Assembly (NCBI RefSeq): GCF_047496725.1 | Contig: NC_132974.1 | Coordinates: 6,810,001-6,874,000 of the forward strand | Origin: Anoplolepis gracilipes | Lineage: Eukaryota > Arthropoda > Insecta > Hymenoptera > Formicidae | DNA: 64,000 nucleotides | Reading direction: 5' to 3' | Shown here: positions 14,697 through 26,089 of the stretch, one piece after another | Layout of the letters: every line of letters begins with the position of its first letter | How positions within the stretch are numbered: position 1 is the first letter of the stretch | Program-made: the position numbers and the translations under genes | The notes under the pieces: model-generated | What the model saw: the letters and a program-made list of their open reading frames with translations, nothing else | What the model was told of the DNA's origin: nothing | The model's database searches: none

Positions 14697-17600
14697 TCAC
14701 ATAAAGATGCAAAAGGAAGCAACGATTATCACGAAGTACAAACTCGTCCTGAAACTAATGGACGAGCTAGAATTATGCTGATTCAAGATCTGACACTGCG
14801 AGTTTCTATAATGCTTGACATTTCCCTCGGAATCGCGTGCGAGCACGCAGAGCTCATATTTGGTGTTCGATTCAGTCAGATCGTGGATCCTGAAGGAACG
14901 TTCGCTGTAAATGACATCTTTCTCGATCATGGATTTGCTGCTGCCAGATTCTCGAACCACCACGTAAAAGTCACCGATGTCCTCGCGCGACGTCACGTAC
15001 CACGTCGCTTTCCAACTATTGTCCTCATTATTGCTAAAGAAAATCATATAATTTACAGTTCTTGAAAAATTATCTGTCAAAAAAATATTAGATAAATGTC
15101 AATAAAATATATTTGGCTAAAATAACGTACTAGTCGATACTTCGATATTTCACATCGGGTGTGATATCGAATTCAGGTTTTTCTTGAATGTCTCTCTCGT
15201 CACAGCCCATGAGATCCTCAGTTATTTCTGAGATAGGTTTGTTCGCGAGATAATTTGGACTCTCGCATATCACGTTCGACCATTCTGTCGGAAGCTGCGT
15301 TTGAGTATTGAGCCATCTCTTTAACGGCCGCGCGTGACAATCACAATGCATGGGATTCCCTAATGTAATAGATTTATTTTAATAAGAAACATTTTAATGT
15401 AATAATAATTCCTACTATTAAATTATGTATTAATTAGTCACGTAATTTACAAGTTTCTGCTTTGTTAAATTTAATTATTTAATCTTTTACCAAAATATCT
15501 GAGCACCGTCCCGTTCTTGACGATCTTCATAAATCTTTCATCAAAAACTCCGATCTCGTTGTTTTCCAAGGCCAGAATTTTTAAGTTTGGAAGCGGTAAA
15601 ATTTTATCGAGAGGCACATAGCTTAGATGATTGTTGCTTAAATGTAAGTTGGTTAAATTTAACGGCGGTAAAAAAATATCTCGCTCAGAGATATCGTTTA
15701 TGTCGTTGTGCGACAGATCTAAAGTCTTCAAAGCCGTTAAATTCCCGATTACATCTAAAACAGAGCAGTTCTCTAATAAACGACAATCTTCAGCGAAAAA
15801 TGTGAAACGCTGAAACGTCACATTTCTATCGTCCGATTAATCGTCGACATTATTAAAAACGATATTGTCAATTTATTACTCACATCTCCTAATCTCATTA
15901 ATATTGTTGTGAGAAAAATTTAAGTATTGAATCTTCTTGGCACCGGCGATGAGGTCAAAAGTCACAACCGGCATTGTGTTATAAGATAAGTCGACTTCTT
16001 TTAGCCTATAAGGGATCCAAGGATCATTTGGCAGAGTTTTCCGAGTGATAAACGAAATCTTGTTGTGACTAAGATTAATTCTCTCCAAGGATAAACAATC
16101 ATCGAGCAATCCGTGCGTCTTGTTGTCTAGTTTCTCCAATCTATTGTGAGATAGATCGAGAGTTCTCAAAGATACCAGACCCTGAAACGCACCGTTTGGT
16201 ATGTGGCTGATGTTATTGTTTGTTAAATTCAGTGTCAACAGCTGCAATAGACCCTCGAATGTGCGACTCGTTATATTGTTTATCTTATTATTCGCTAAAT
16301 TAAGTTTGAACACTATCGGCAAATGACCGAAGGCGGCTTTCTCTAGTTTGGTCATGTAATTATCCTGCAATATTTCGTCGATTAGAAAATTTACAAAATT
16401 ATTTGTATTTAAAAGAAATTTTCTATAAAATTTTTTTTTGCCTTACTTGTAAATAAAGATATTGCAAACTGCTTAGACTACTTAGCGCTTGCCAGGGCGG
16501 CTTTGTGATGTTGTTCGCTTGCAGATTTAATATCCTCAAGGTCAGCAAGTTTTCGAAACTCCCCTCTTGTAAATTATCACCCAGCTGATTCCGCGAAAGA
16601 TCCAGCGAGAGCAGCGCGTTCATGGCAGGCCACACATCGGTGCTTGGGATCTCTTCCAGCAGATTCTCCGAAAAGTCCAAATGACTTAGAGAAATTGGTA
16701 GTTGAAAAATCTTGGTCAGACGATTGTTTCTCACCGTCAAACTCCTAAAATTTAATACGTATTTATTATATGTAGAAACATTCTTGAAATTTATTAACGT
16801 GCGATGATGCACCTGCAGCTGGCCAGTCGAGTAAGACTTCCTCGCGAGATGTCGTTTAATTGATTAAAACTCATATCGAGTTCTAGAAGCGTCGGTAACT
16901 GTCCGAAAGTCGACGGTTTTATCTTCTCAAGAGAATTATGCGACAGATTCAAAAACCGCAGACTGAAGAGCGTTTGAAATACGGCATTGTAAATCTCAGA
17001 TAGATTGTTGTACGAGACATCGATCGTGTGAAGCTCGTACAGCTTAGGAAAGGTCTGTCGTGGAATGGAGTGTATCAAATTGTGAGAAACGTTTAACACT
17101 TTCAATCCCGTCATATTGTGTAATGGAATCTGCGAAAAAATATGTTTTTTACAAAATTAGATCTAATAAATAAATATGTCTGGATGAAGAGATATGAAAA
17201 TCGTCCAATTATTTGCATTTAAAGAAATACACTCACTTGATTGAGAGACGTAAATAGATTATAACTGAGTTGGAAGTCCATGGCATACGACGCGCTATCG
17301 AAAGAATACTTCGAGATATTCTCGAGTTTGTTGTGACTGAGATCCAGTGATGTAATATTCACACAATTCTCAAAGGCACCTGATTCGATCTTTGAAATCT
17401 CATTATGAGACAAGTTCACTTTTGCCAAATAGATATCTTTGAACGCCAATTTCTCCACAATTGTCACAAAATTCTCGGAAACGTCTAAAAGCTAAAATTA
17501 TGGGCATATTATTGAAGAGAGTGTATAACTGTGTGTGAAAATGTATAAATGCAATTTTTCGAGCAATAATGTACACATACCTCAGCAAACTGTAACTGAT

Positions 17601-19034
17601 TGAACATTTGGAAGTCGATCTTTTTGATGAAATTTCGAGAAAGATCGATGGTACCGATCCTTGTAACGGAACTGAAGGTTCCACGGCCGATGTCGTTGAT
17701 TTGATTATCACTCAGATATAATCGCCTGAGAAAACGCATGCCGCGGAAAGTATTGGAATCCAATTTTCTGATTTTATTGTGGCTCAGATTCAGGACCTTC
17801 AAGACGGAATTTCGGGCAAAGGTACCTCTAAAACGAAAACACTCTTAGATATTTCATGTCGTAGAGATCATAATTATTGTTATTGTCAAGCTTGTCAACC
17901 TCTTCAAGTCGGCGATAACATTATGCGACATGTTGCACCATCCCATCTTGACGAGATCTGCCAAATGAGATGTGTCCAATTTGTCAATCAAATTGTGAGA
18001 GAGATCCAGAAACTCGGTATCTCTTAGACCTTTAAACTGATTTCTCTTGAGGTCTTTTATCTTATTGCCGTGAAAATCAAGCGTTTTTAGCTTCTTGAGC
18101 GGTGTCAGTGCTTCAGCGGGCAAAGAAGATAGCGTACCTGAAAAGTATGGTACAGTCTGTCAAGAGTTATAATTAATTATAATTATATAAATATTTTATA
18201 ATTAAACAGATACAAAAACTGACATTTGTTGCAAAGTACATCTCTTTATATTTGCAACGTCATACAACAATTCAGAGCTTACAGATTTATATTGTCTTTA
18301 AACTCTGCTAAAATTGATATGGAAAATTATATTTTCTATTGATGATACTTTAAGATGAAACCGCAATTAAATACCGTTACTAATCTCCAATTTTTCCAAC
18401 TTCGCAGCCACCGCGCTTTCACTGAAACTATTCCCTGGCAAAGTAGACATCCGGTGACCGGCGATGCTCAACAGGCTGAGATTACCGAGGACTTGCAGTG
18501 CTTCGTATGGAAATTTCTCTAGATTACTATTTATCACATGAAGCTCCTGAAGAGTCCTGTTCACACCGAGAAAGCTGTGCTCTTCGATCAATCTCAGCGG
18601 CGTATCGATAAATTTCAACACTCGTACATCCAACGGATATAGGGCGGGTCCATAAAATCGTACTATGGAATCGTATAAGTAAATTAATTAACCCGATTTT
18701 ATTTCGTTTTATGTCGTTTTCTACGATATGAGAATCATCGGGCGTGTTTTTTTCGCGACACAAAATTAAATCTCGATAGCTCACCTATGTTACATTTATA
18801 TAGAACCAGTTCCTCGATCGGCATGCCCTCATTCCCCAGATTCGTGAAGACGATGCTGAGACTAGCCAGATTCGTATTCTCGCAATGGATATATAAACCC
18901 CTGTCGCTACCCCGAAGACAAGTGCAGGGATAAATGTAAATCGGGTCCTTGGGACATCCGAATCTCGGCCCGGGTGGCACGTAGCCGCCTATTACGGACA
19001 GGGCCATGCCCAGTAACAGTAATGGCGATAACAT
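14697..19034 (-). CDS. LRR-fibronectin III cell-surface protein, probably GPI-anchored (1,078 aa)
   Basis: Eleven coding exons join in phase: 18785-19034, 18375-18662, 17900-18137, 17581-17827, 17237-17491, 16813-17129, 16447-16744, 15884-16364, 15491-15787, 15131-15359 and 14697-15033. Together they give 1,078 codons plus stop. The start at 19034 lies five bases inside an acceptor (5' UTR intron) and begins a signal peptide, MLSPLLLLGMALSVIGG. A Cys-rich N-cap (CPKD...PCTC...HC) follows, then more than twenty leucine-rich repeats of LxxLxLSHN type over residues of about 75-860. A C-terminal cap follows (GNPMHCDC...WL...C...GC), then one fibronectin III domain in the last exon, a Ser-rich linker and a hydrophobic tail with no cytoplasmic part. 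This layout matches extracellular adhesion or receptor proteins of the chaoptin/artichoke type, but I cannot assign an orthologue. The least certain join is exon 8 to 9 (acceptor GCTGAAG at 15788-15790). Confidence 0.85.
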
Positions 19035-22000
19035 TTCACCTACGCAAGAGATATAAAGACAAAAGATTTTATCTAACTCTTTCATAATTATATTTTGTAA
19101 TTATAATTATATTAACAATTATGTACAGATGTATAGTGGAAATTATATTTATATAAAAGCTATATTATATTTTCTCTGTAGCATAAATTAACAAAATTAC
19201 GCTCGAATCTTTTGTTACGTCTGCATCATATTGCTTATATAAGATTAATAACGATATCTTTCTTCCTGTCTTATAGAGAATCTACAAGCAATATCTTTAC
19301 ATTTAGGACGAATGTTTCGATTAGTCACACCATGATGTAATGTGTGAAAAGTGGAAAAGTTTTCGCTACGTGAGCTTCTTTAGTTAATCGCGTACGCAAT
19401 AGATCGATACGCCGATAACCACGCAGCTTATATGATACATGTGTTTAAGTAAATAAAGTTTTTTTTCAAACTCGCAAACTGCTTCTTCGCTAAATCCTTT
19501 GTAAATCGACGAATCATTAAATCGCGCTTTCAAAGTTCTTTGTCTCCGTTTGCCTGTTTTTAAGTAAAAGGCGATTACATCGGTCGCTCAATTCACGATC
19601 TGATCTCACCGCTTATTATCCCACGCGAGCTGCCGAGATCCCGTGATTCTCTCGATATGCGAGGCGCGAAGGTGACTAACCGCTAAGATCATCACGATAG
19701 CCCAAAAGCGTCCTTGAAGAAGAGTCTCCGTTCTTTTCAGGTCATCGACGTTGCGTCCTACGCATCGTCGGCGCGTGATCTACGCATCGCGGGATAAGGC
19801 GACATGAGAAATCGAGACACCTCATGGATGACGTGCTAATTTCGCCGATTCATTATTCAACCGTAATTAATTCGTCCGCCACGTACCGATGGTAATATCA
19901 CGCGATCCTAGCGAAGGAAAGCGCTCCAGCTGCACGATCACGTTTTTGTTACGTCGCAAATTATAAACTATCGTACAGACATTTAGCCTGTGCATCAAAT
20001 GATTTTTTTGCCCGATATATTGCGCGCCTTGCAACAGGGGATTACGAAAGCGACATTTGTCCACCCGGAAATGTTAACGCAATTAGACGAATTATTCGTT
20101 TTCACTGTATATACTGTTCGCGACGCGAGGAAGAAATCCGTGAAGCCACCAGCGTAACCGTGCATGAAATTTCGATAGAAAATCAACGATTACATGCAAC
20201 GACGCTACGCTGCAGTTATTGCAAAGCGATCGTTTTTTCTTTCGAAACTTCTCGACGATTAGCAAATACAATCTCTGTATAATAACCGTCCTTCTTTCGA
20301 AGATCATCGTCTGGCCTTTATGCTGATCGACAGTGGGTGGATTTGAAAAGATTATCTGACCATGGAAAAAATCTATTCGTCATCATTATTTATTAATTAT
20401 ATTATCTGGATGTAATTGTTATGCATCATTCTTTCAATTATTTACTCTCGTTGAATACTTCGAGTGAATTTATACTTTCCTCTTTATGGAATATTTGCGT
20501 TCATGGTTTTATCATTAATTAACTATTGCATAGTACTATAGAGAATTAAGGATTGTCAACTTATACTTTCGATATAGCTCAGTCTATTAATCGAGATCAC
20601 CGTAGTAAAGTTCTCGCAATTAACGGTAGCATGCAATTAAAGTAATTGTGGGATCCACCGATCTGAGAAATAGAGAACTATGCCTTATTATAAGCCCTAG
20701 TAATTCAGCGAGCAAGAAGGTAAAAAGAAAGGCACCGTGATCTAGTTTAAGCAACATTTATGCAATGCTCGCGATATAATATACCTACGTGCATGATACA
20801 TATATTGTATTTAGAAAACACAGTAACATCTACATTATATTTATAAGAGAGATTCACACATTGTTTTTATCTCAGAAAAGATATACGCTGAGTAAAAGTA
20901 TACTTAAGGAATTATGCAAAGCTTATGTTAAGTATTAGCGTTATTACACAAATTTACGGATCTAAGAGATCATGAAATGATAATCTTTATAGGCAAAGTA
21001 ATATTATTGAGAAAACACATGCGCCTTTCACTTATTTCAATTGATCTCTTTCCCTCGTAAACGCAAAGGAACTAGCCACTGGACCGAATCACGCTTGTCT
21101 CTCGTGATTTTAAATTTGTATCAAAGAAAAGTTGGAGGTAAGAAAAATAAACGATATAAATCGTAAAGCAAGTGACGTAAAACACTGGTAACACTCAATA
21201 TTTGTTATCGCATGTATCTGAATAAAAAGTCGAATGGGTATTCTTTATTTATCTGTCAATATCATAATATTTAGAAACTTGATGGAAAATCACTAATAAT
21301 AAAGATAGATCTAAGAACGTGAGACGAAGACGAGTTTCCGTTTCTCGAAAGCGGAAAAAACAACAGCAGAGAAAAAGAGCTTGTGCCACGCTCTACTTTC
21401 TGAATGTCTGTCAATTAAGAGCTATTGTGTTAGCGTAACGAGGGTAGTCAACTTACGTAAAAAAAATGCACGACTATCTGAAGAAGTATTATCATATTAT
21501 TATAATTAAATTTTATTACATGAGAAACCAAAAGACTACACTTTCCTATATATCTCTTTGACGTAGCAGCTGAGATTATTTTCATTTTACCAGTCGTCCT
21601 TGCGGATACACAATATCTGCAGTATAATACATATTTTTTTAAAACATATAAGATTTATTTCTAGGAAAGAATACGTATCATTTCTACAATAAAAATAAAT
21701 CGAAAAAGAAATCTTAAACATAAAAATAAAGAAATTCACAAAATTAAGTTGTTTGTAAAACAGGCAAACAATATTACAAAATTAGTTTAAAAATTAAAAT
21801 GTGTTACATTGAATAATAAATATAATGAATAAACTATCTAACAATTTAATTTTATTTATTTGCATAAGAAATGTAAAAAATAATTATAAAATTTAAATTA
21901 TCATAAATAAATAATAAAGTAACAAGAATTGCGCAGATGATTTAGTTAGACAGTTATTTTAAATAATAAGTGCAGAAACATAACGTTTTGCACACGCATT

Positions 22001-23960
22001 AAAGTCACCGTCCGGTGAGAAGCGGAGAACTGACGCGCCTAAAAACACACGTGGACACTCAACTGAAAACGTCATGGAGTTAGCACAGCATTGTATTTAA
22101 AAATATAGCAAAGTTAATAAGCCACTTAATTGACCGTTTCCCATCAATAATAAGATGTGAAGGGCATATTTGATCATTGTCAGTCGACAAATTGCGAGAT
22201 TTCTAAGAAATAATAATATTTTATCCAAATTTTTTAAATAATTTAAAAAATTTTAAATAATTTTTAAATAATTTTAAGATAATAGGAACAAGTTTATTAG
22301 TTGTCACAAAAATATGTCATGCGCAGGCGTTACCTTATTGCACTTTCTCCGAGAATCCTAACAAATGCGAAACTCGTCTTTTTTTTTAAATGCACTGCTG
22401 ATATCTTCAAGGTTACATGTTCGCCGGTGAACGGTTTATTTTTTTTCTTTCACCGTAGAGGAACAGAAAGAATGAGAGAGGAAGAGAAGAATAGAAAAAA
22501 ATACACACGAGTGTTTTGGCCGCGTATCTTCAGGACATTCTGTATGTGGTTCCCGAATGAAGCTGTCGTGAAAACTGAGCCGAGGCTCGCAGGCAAAGAG
22601 AAAGGCAGCCTGAGAAGTAAGGCCTCTCTCATTGGCAGTTGATACCTGCTGTCCTTTCGTAGACATCCTACCTTTTGCTACCGACTTGCCGAATGCGATT
22701 TTGATAAAATACGACCGTATCTCGGAAGGTCATGCCTAATTAACTGCATTTTAATTAATCTTTTAAATTTGCTATTAAAAGCATAACTATGAAAAATACA
22801 CCAAATTCTATCGTCTTTATAAATAATTTAAGAAATATAAATTTATTTATAATTTCGACTTTCTTATAATGAAATATTTCTAATAAAGAAATTGAAAATG
22901 ATAAAGATTATTAAACACAAAAAATTAATGTAAATTTTATAAATTTCCTTGAGCTATTTAAACTGCTCTTTTTTTCTCTCTTTTAACTTTTCGACTTTTT
23001 TAAATTAAGTATTAAACTTAATAAATGAAAAAAATTATTGCATAATTTTGATATATATATATATATGTACATTTATTATATATACGATATTCGATACAAT
23101 TCAAAATCTCATTTAAAAGTTTGTCATATCGAACGGCATTTGCTTAGGATTGGTTGGTGCTATAGTGAAAGTACCTTTGGATAGTTGCCTGGCAATACTG
23201 AATCAAACGATTTATAGCATGAAGCTGACATCTGTTGGTGAACAGATAAATTTAAATAACATATTTTCAATCGGAAAGATTATTTTCTTCATAAAAAATT
23301 ATCTTTTTTATGTCAGAAAATTTCAACCAAAATTTTTTTGTTGAAAATGTTATTCGCTATTTTTTTCTTTTTTTTAATTTGTTAAAATATTTTTAAGCTC
23401 TCTTTGAAATTATATAGATATTTATATTTTCAAAAAAGTACTCTTTGTATTTTCTAAAAATATTCATCAACCCAACAGGATATGATAGTTAAGCGTCGTT
23501 TAAACGCTAATGAGAAGAATGAGAGATCTTTTCAGAAATTACACGGTTATTAAGGTCATTGAGCTCTTCGAGTTCTGTAGTTTCAAATAAAGAGCTCGCG
23601 ATGCAGTCAGTTATCCATCGAGTAATCCGGTAATAGTGTTCGCAATACTAGTCATAAATTTAGCATTAAAAAGTAAAAAATTTGTGCTGTTTTAAAAATA
23701 TACACATGATGAATTATTTTATATTTACACTAAACTTATTATTAAGTGAGTGAAAATTAATTGTATAAATTTATATAATATTTGTTTAAGCCTGAGAAGT
23801 TTCGTTTTATATATTTTTCATTACATAGGTACAAAGGTGACAAATCAATTCCCTTTGGGCTATTTTGTAAGAATTTAAATTTCTTAAATGTTGCTCAAGA
23901 AATATTTGTAATAAATTTTATCGTTTTGCGATTAAAACTTACGGATTGTATTATATATAG
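19035..23960. other. Intergenic region 5' of the LRR gene
   Basis: This holds the upstream non-coding exon(s) and promoter of the LRR gene, which has an acceptor at 19040-19041 on the minus strand. Moderately GC-rich sequence at about 19600-20300 is a plausible promoter area, but I could not place the first exon. Open frames at 22301-22666 on both strands lie in an A/G-rich stretch and lack similarity. The upstream signal-peptide exon expected for the CPAP1-like gene at 23961 was not found here. Confidence 0.45.
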
Positions 23961-24433
23961 GACAGAAATCGTTTGGAAACCTACGAAGAGATATCGAGTG
24001 AACAGAGCGATATCTTCGGCAATCTATCTTTTCGTTTTACCTGTGAGGGTATGCCAATCGGTTTTTATGCTGATATTGATTACAACTGTAAGATATTTCA
24101 TGTTTGCGAAAATTCCGGTGACGGATTTCCAGTGATTTGTTCTAACAATAAAGTGTTTGATCAGAAACAACGGATTTGCACGGACGAAGAAAATATTGAT
24201 TGCCAGCATGCTCATGAATGGTATATGTATTATTTAGCAAAAACAATACAACAATACAACAAAAGATTGAAAATTTTTCTATAACATAAATATTGATTAC
24301 TTATTACAGGTACTACTTGAATGAATTAATTTATTCAACAGAAATCGAATCAAAAACTGAAATTATAGAAGAAAATGAATCAAAAGTTCAAGAAGACGCA
24401 ATACCTTCCGTTTTGCCACTTATGATTGATTAA
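23961..24433 (+). CDS. CPAP1-type chitin-binding protein, 3' part (single CBM14 domain)
   Basis: Two exons, 23961-24220 and 24310-24433, join in phase 2 (GAATG|GTATATG ... TTACAG|G) and end at a TAA. The first starts after a TATATAG acceptor in phase 0. The translated part (127 aa) has one peritrophin-A/CBM14 domain with six cysteines spaced 14, 5, 10, 12 and 7 residues apart, including GFYAD and CKIFHVC. An acidic, Lys/Glu-rich tail follows. Single-domain proteins of this kind (cuticular proteins analogous to peritrophins, CPAP1) bind chitin in cuticle rather than gut. The 14/5 spacing and the C-x-IFHVC motif match the second CPAP1 gene at 52969-53779, so the two are likely paralogues. No start codon or signal peptide was found upstream, so the 5' end is missing from this model. 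Confidence 0.75.
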
Positions 24434-26089
24434 AGATATTCTTGTTTTGCAATGAATTTTGTATTCACATTTATACATCATTATAGTAATATATATAAAT
24501 CAATGTATTGCATGTCAGAAGCATTTTGATAATACGCATTTTTAATTTTTTTTGCTTTATTTAGAATAAAGATATACATACAGATAGATCAATTGCAACT
24601 ATGCAATTCTACATAAAATTGTTTGCAGGGCTTTATGTCCCATTAAGAAATTGATACTAATCAATTATTAATAAAATATGTAAAATAATTACTTGAAATA
24701 AATAATTGCCGAGACACAAATGTCGAAAATTAAACCATTATAGTATTCTAAAATAATATTATTTTGCTTTTATATTAATTCAACGTTCCAATAATCATGT
24801 GTGATCGTGACTCCGTTTCCCTTCGTGCTCTTGTTTGCATCCCAGTGCATCTATTGCCGCATGCAACGCGTAGAACTGGTAAAAAAAATTAAAAGAAAGA
24901 AGAAATGCACGAAGAAAACCTTCGGTGTGGTAGTTCAGAATAATCTCGAGTCTATTCCTGACCATTCAAAGCTGGCTTTCTCAAGGCTCTTGAAAGTTGT
25001 AGCGCCAGTATTTCCGTATCGATGCAGGTATACATGCAGAATTTTATTATATATTTATATCATTTTATTATTTTTATTTCTTAATCAAATAAATCTTCTA
25101 TCTTTTCTTTCTGTAAATACTATAAATATCTTTCTATCTTTTCTTTCTGTAAATACTATAAATATCTACGTTCTCCTTTTTTTAGTTTAGAGAATTTATA
25201 AGAGCAGAAATTTCGCAAAACTTTGTAAATGTAATTAAAAATATATATATAATTTTAACTAAAGTAACTTATTAATTAATTAATAATTATGATGTGTGTG
25301 CGGAGAGGGACAATAGCAATTGTACAAAATAGATACACTCCATTTATTTTCAGTCAAATAACATAATTGAAGAGCAGGTTTTAAAATCTATGCTAACAGT
25401 AATATTTATTCTGCAGTATAATCGCATGATTTTTAATGCCGTACTTGTTATATGATCTTTAAGAAAATATAAAGAAGTGTCACCCTCCACCGTAAAACCC
25501 CATGACAATGAAATAAATACTTCCTGTGAAATGGCGTGTGTTTTTCCTATTTCACAATTAATTTGCGAGGAATTGTTTCCACAATCATTTATAGGAAAAA
25601 AATACCGTTTCTTCAGATTCTAAATTATTTATATTCTAACTGTAAAGAACATGTATTCTAATTAATATGAAGCCCGTATTATGTATATATAAGATGAATG
25701 AAATTATCGACAATTTATGAGACACATTAAACGTATAAAATATAAAATTTTATGTCTACAAAATTTGCGAACAAAATTATGTATATAAAATTTTGTCTAA
25801 TTGGACTTCGTCTTTATTATCTGATTTTGATTTCAGGAAATAATATGCAAACATTTATTAACGCAAAAATCGCATTAAACTAAAAATCATATTATTATCT
25901 CAAAACTATTTTGCCATCTTAATGTGAATGTTAAAGCTAAGTCAATATAAAATTCGATTTGATTTAGACTTTGAGGATAACAGTTGCGTCAATATAATTA
26001 ATAATTATATTCTTAACGAGATATTTAGTACAAGATTTTAATATAGTTTACAAAAACAGGATAAGCAAATTTGATTAAGCGAATCAATA
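24434..26089. other. Intergenic region between the CPAP1-like gene and the giant repeat gene
   Basis: The sequence is AT-rich. It must hold the 3' UTRs of two converging genes. A 129-residue open frame at 24801-25190 begins with a non-ATG codon and runs into a low-complexity duplicated stretch, so I do not call it a gene. Confidence 0.5.
25096..25168. repeat. Tandem duplication, 36-bp unit
   Basis: Two adjacent copies of a T/C-rich unit (TTCTATCTTTTCTTTCTGTA and the following bases) lie at an offset of 36 bp. Because 36 is a multiple of three, it also lengthens the chance open frame across it. Confidence 0.85.

Noticed and set aside
14697..19085. Plus-strand open frames opposite the LRR gene
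   Set aside because: They are antisense to in-phase LRR exons and have no features of their own.
22301..22666. Overlapping frames of 113 and 76 codons on opposite strands
   Set aside because: Low-complexity A/G-rich sequence without protein features.
24801..25190. 129-codon frame with a hydrophobic N-terminus
   Set aside because: It begins with a non-ATG codon and is lengthened by a 36-bp tandem duplication. The nearby ATG at 24796 is in another frame.
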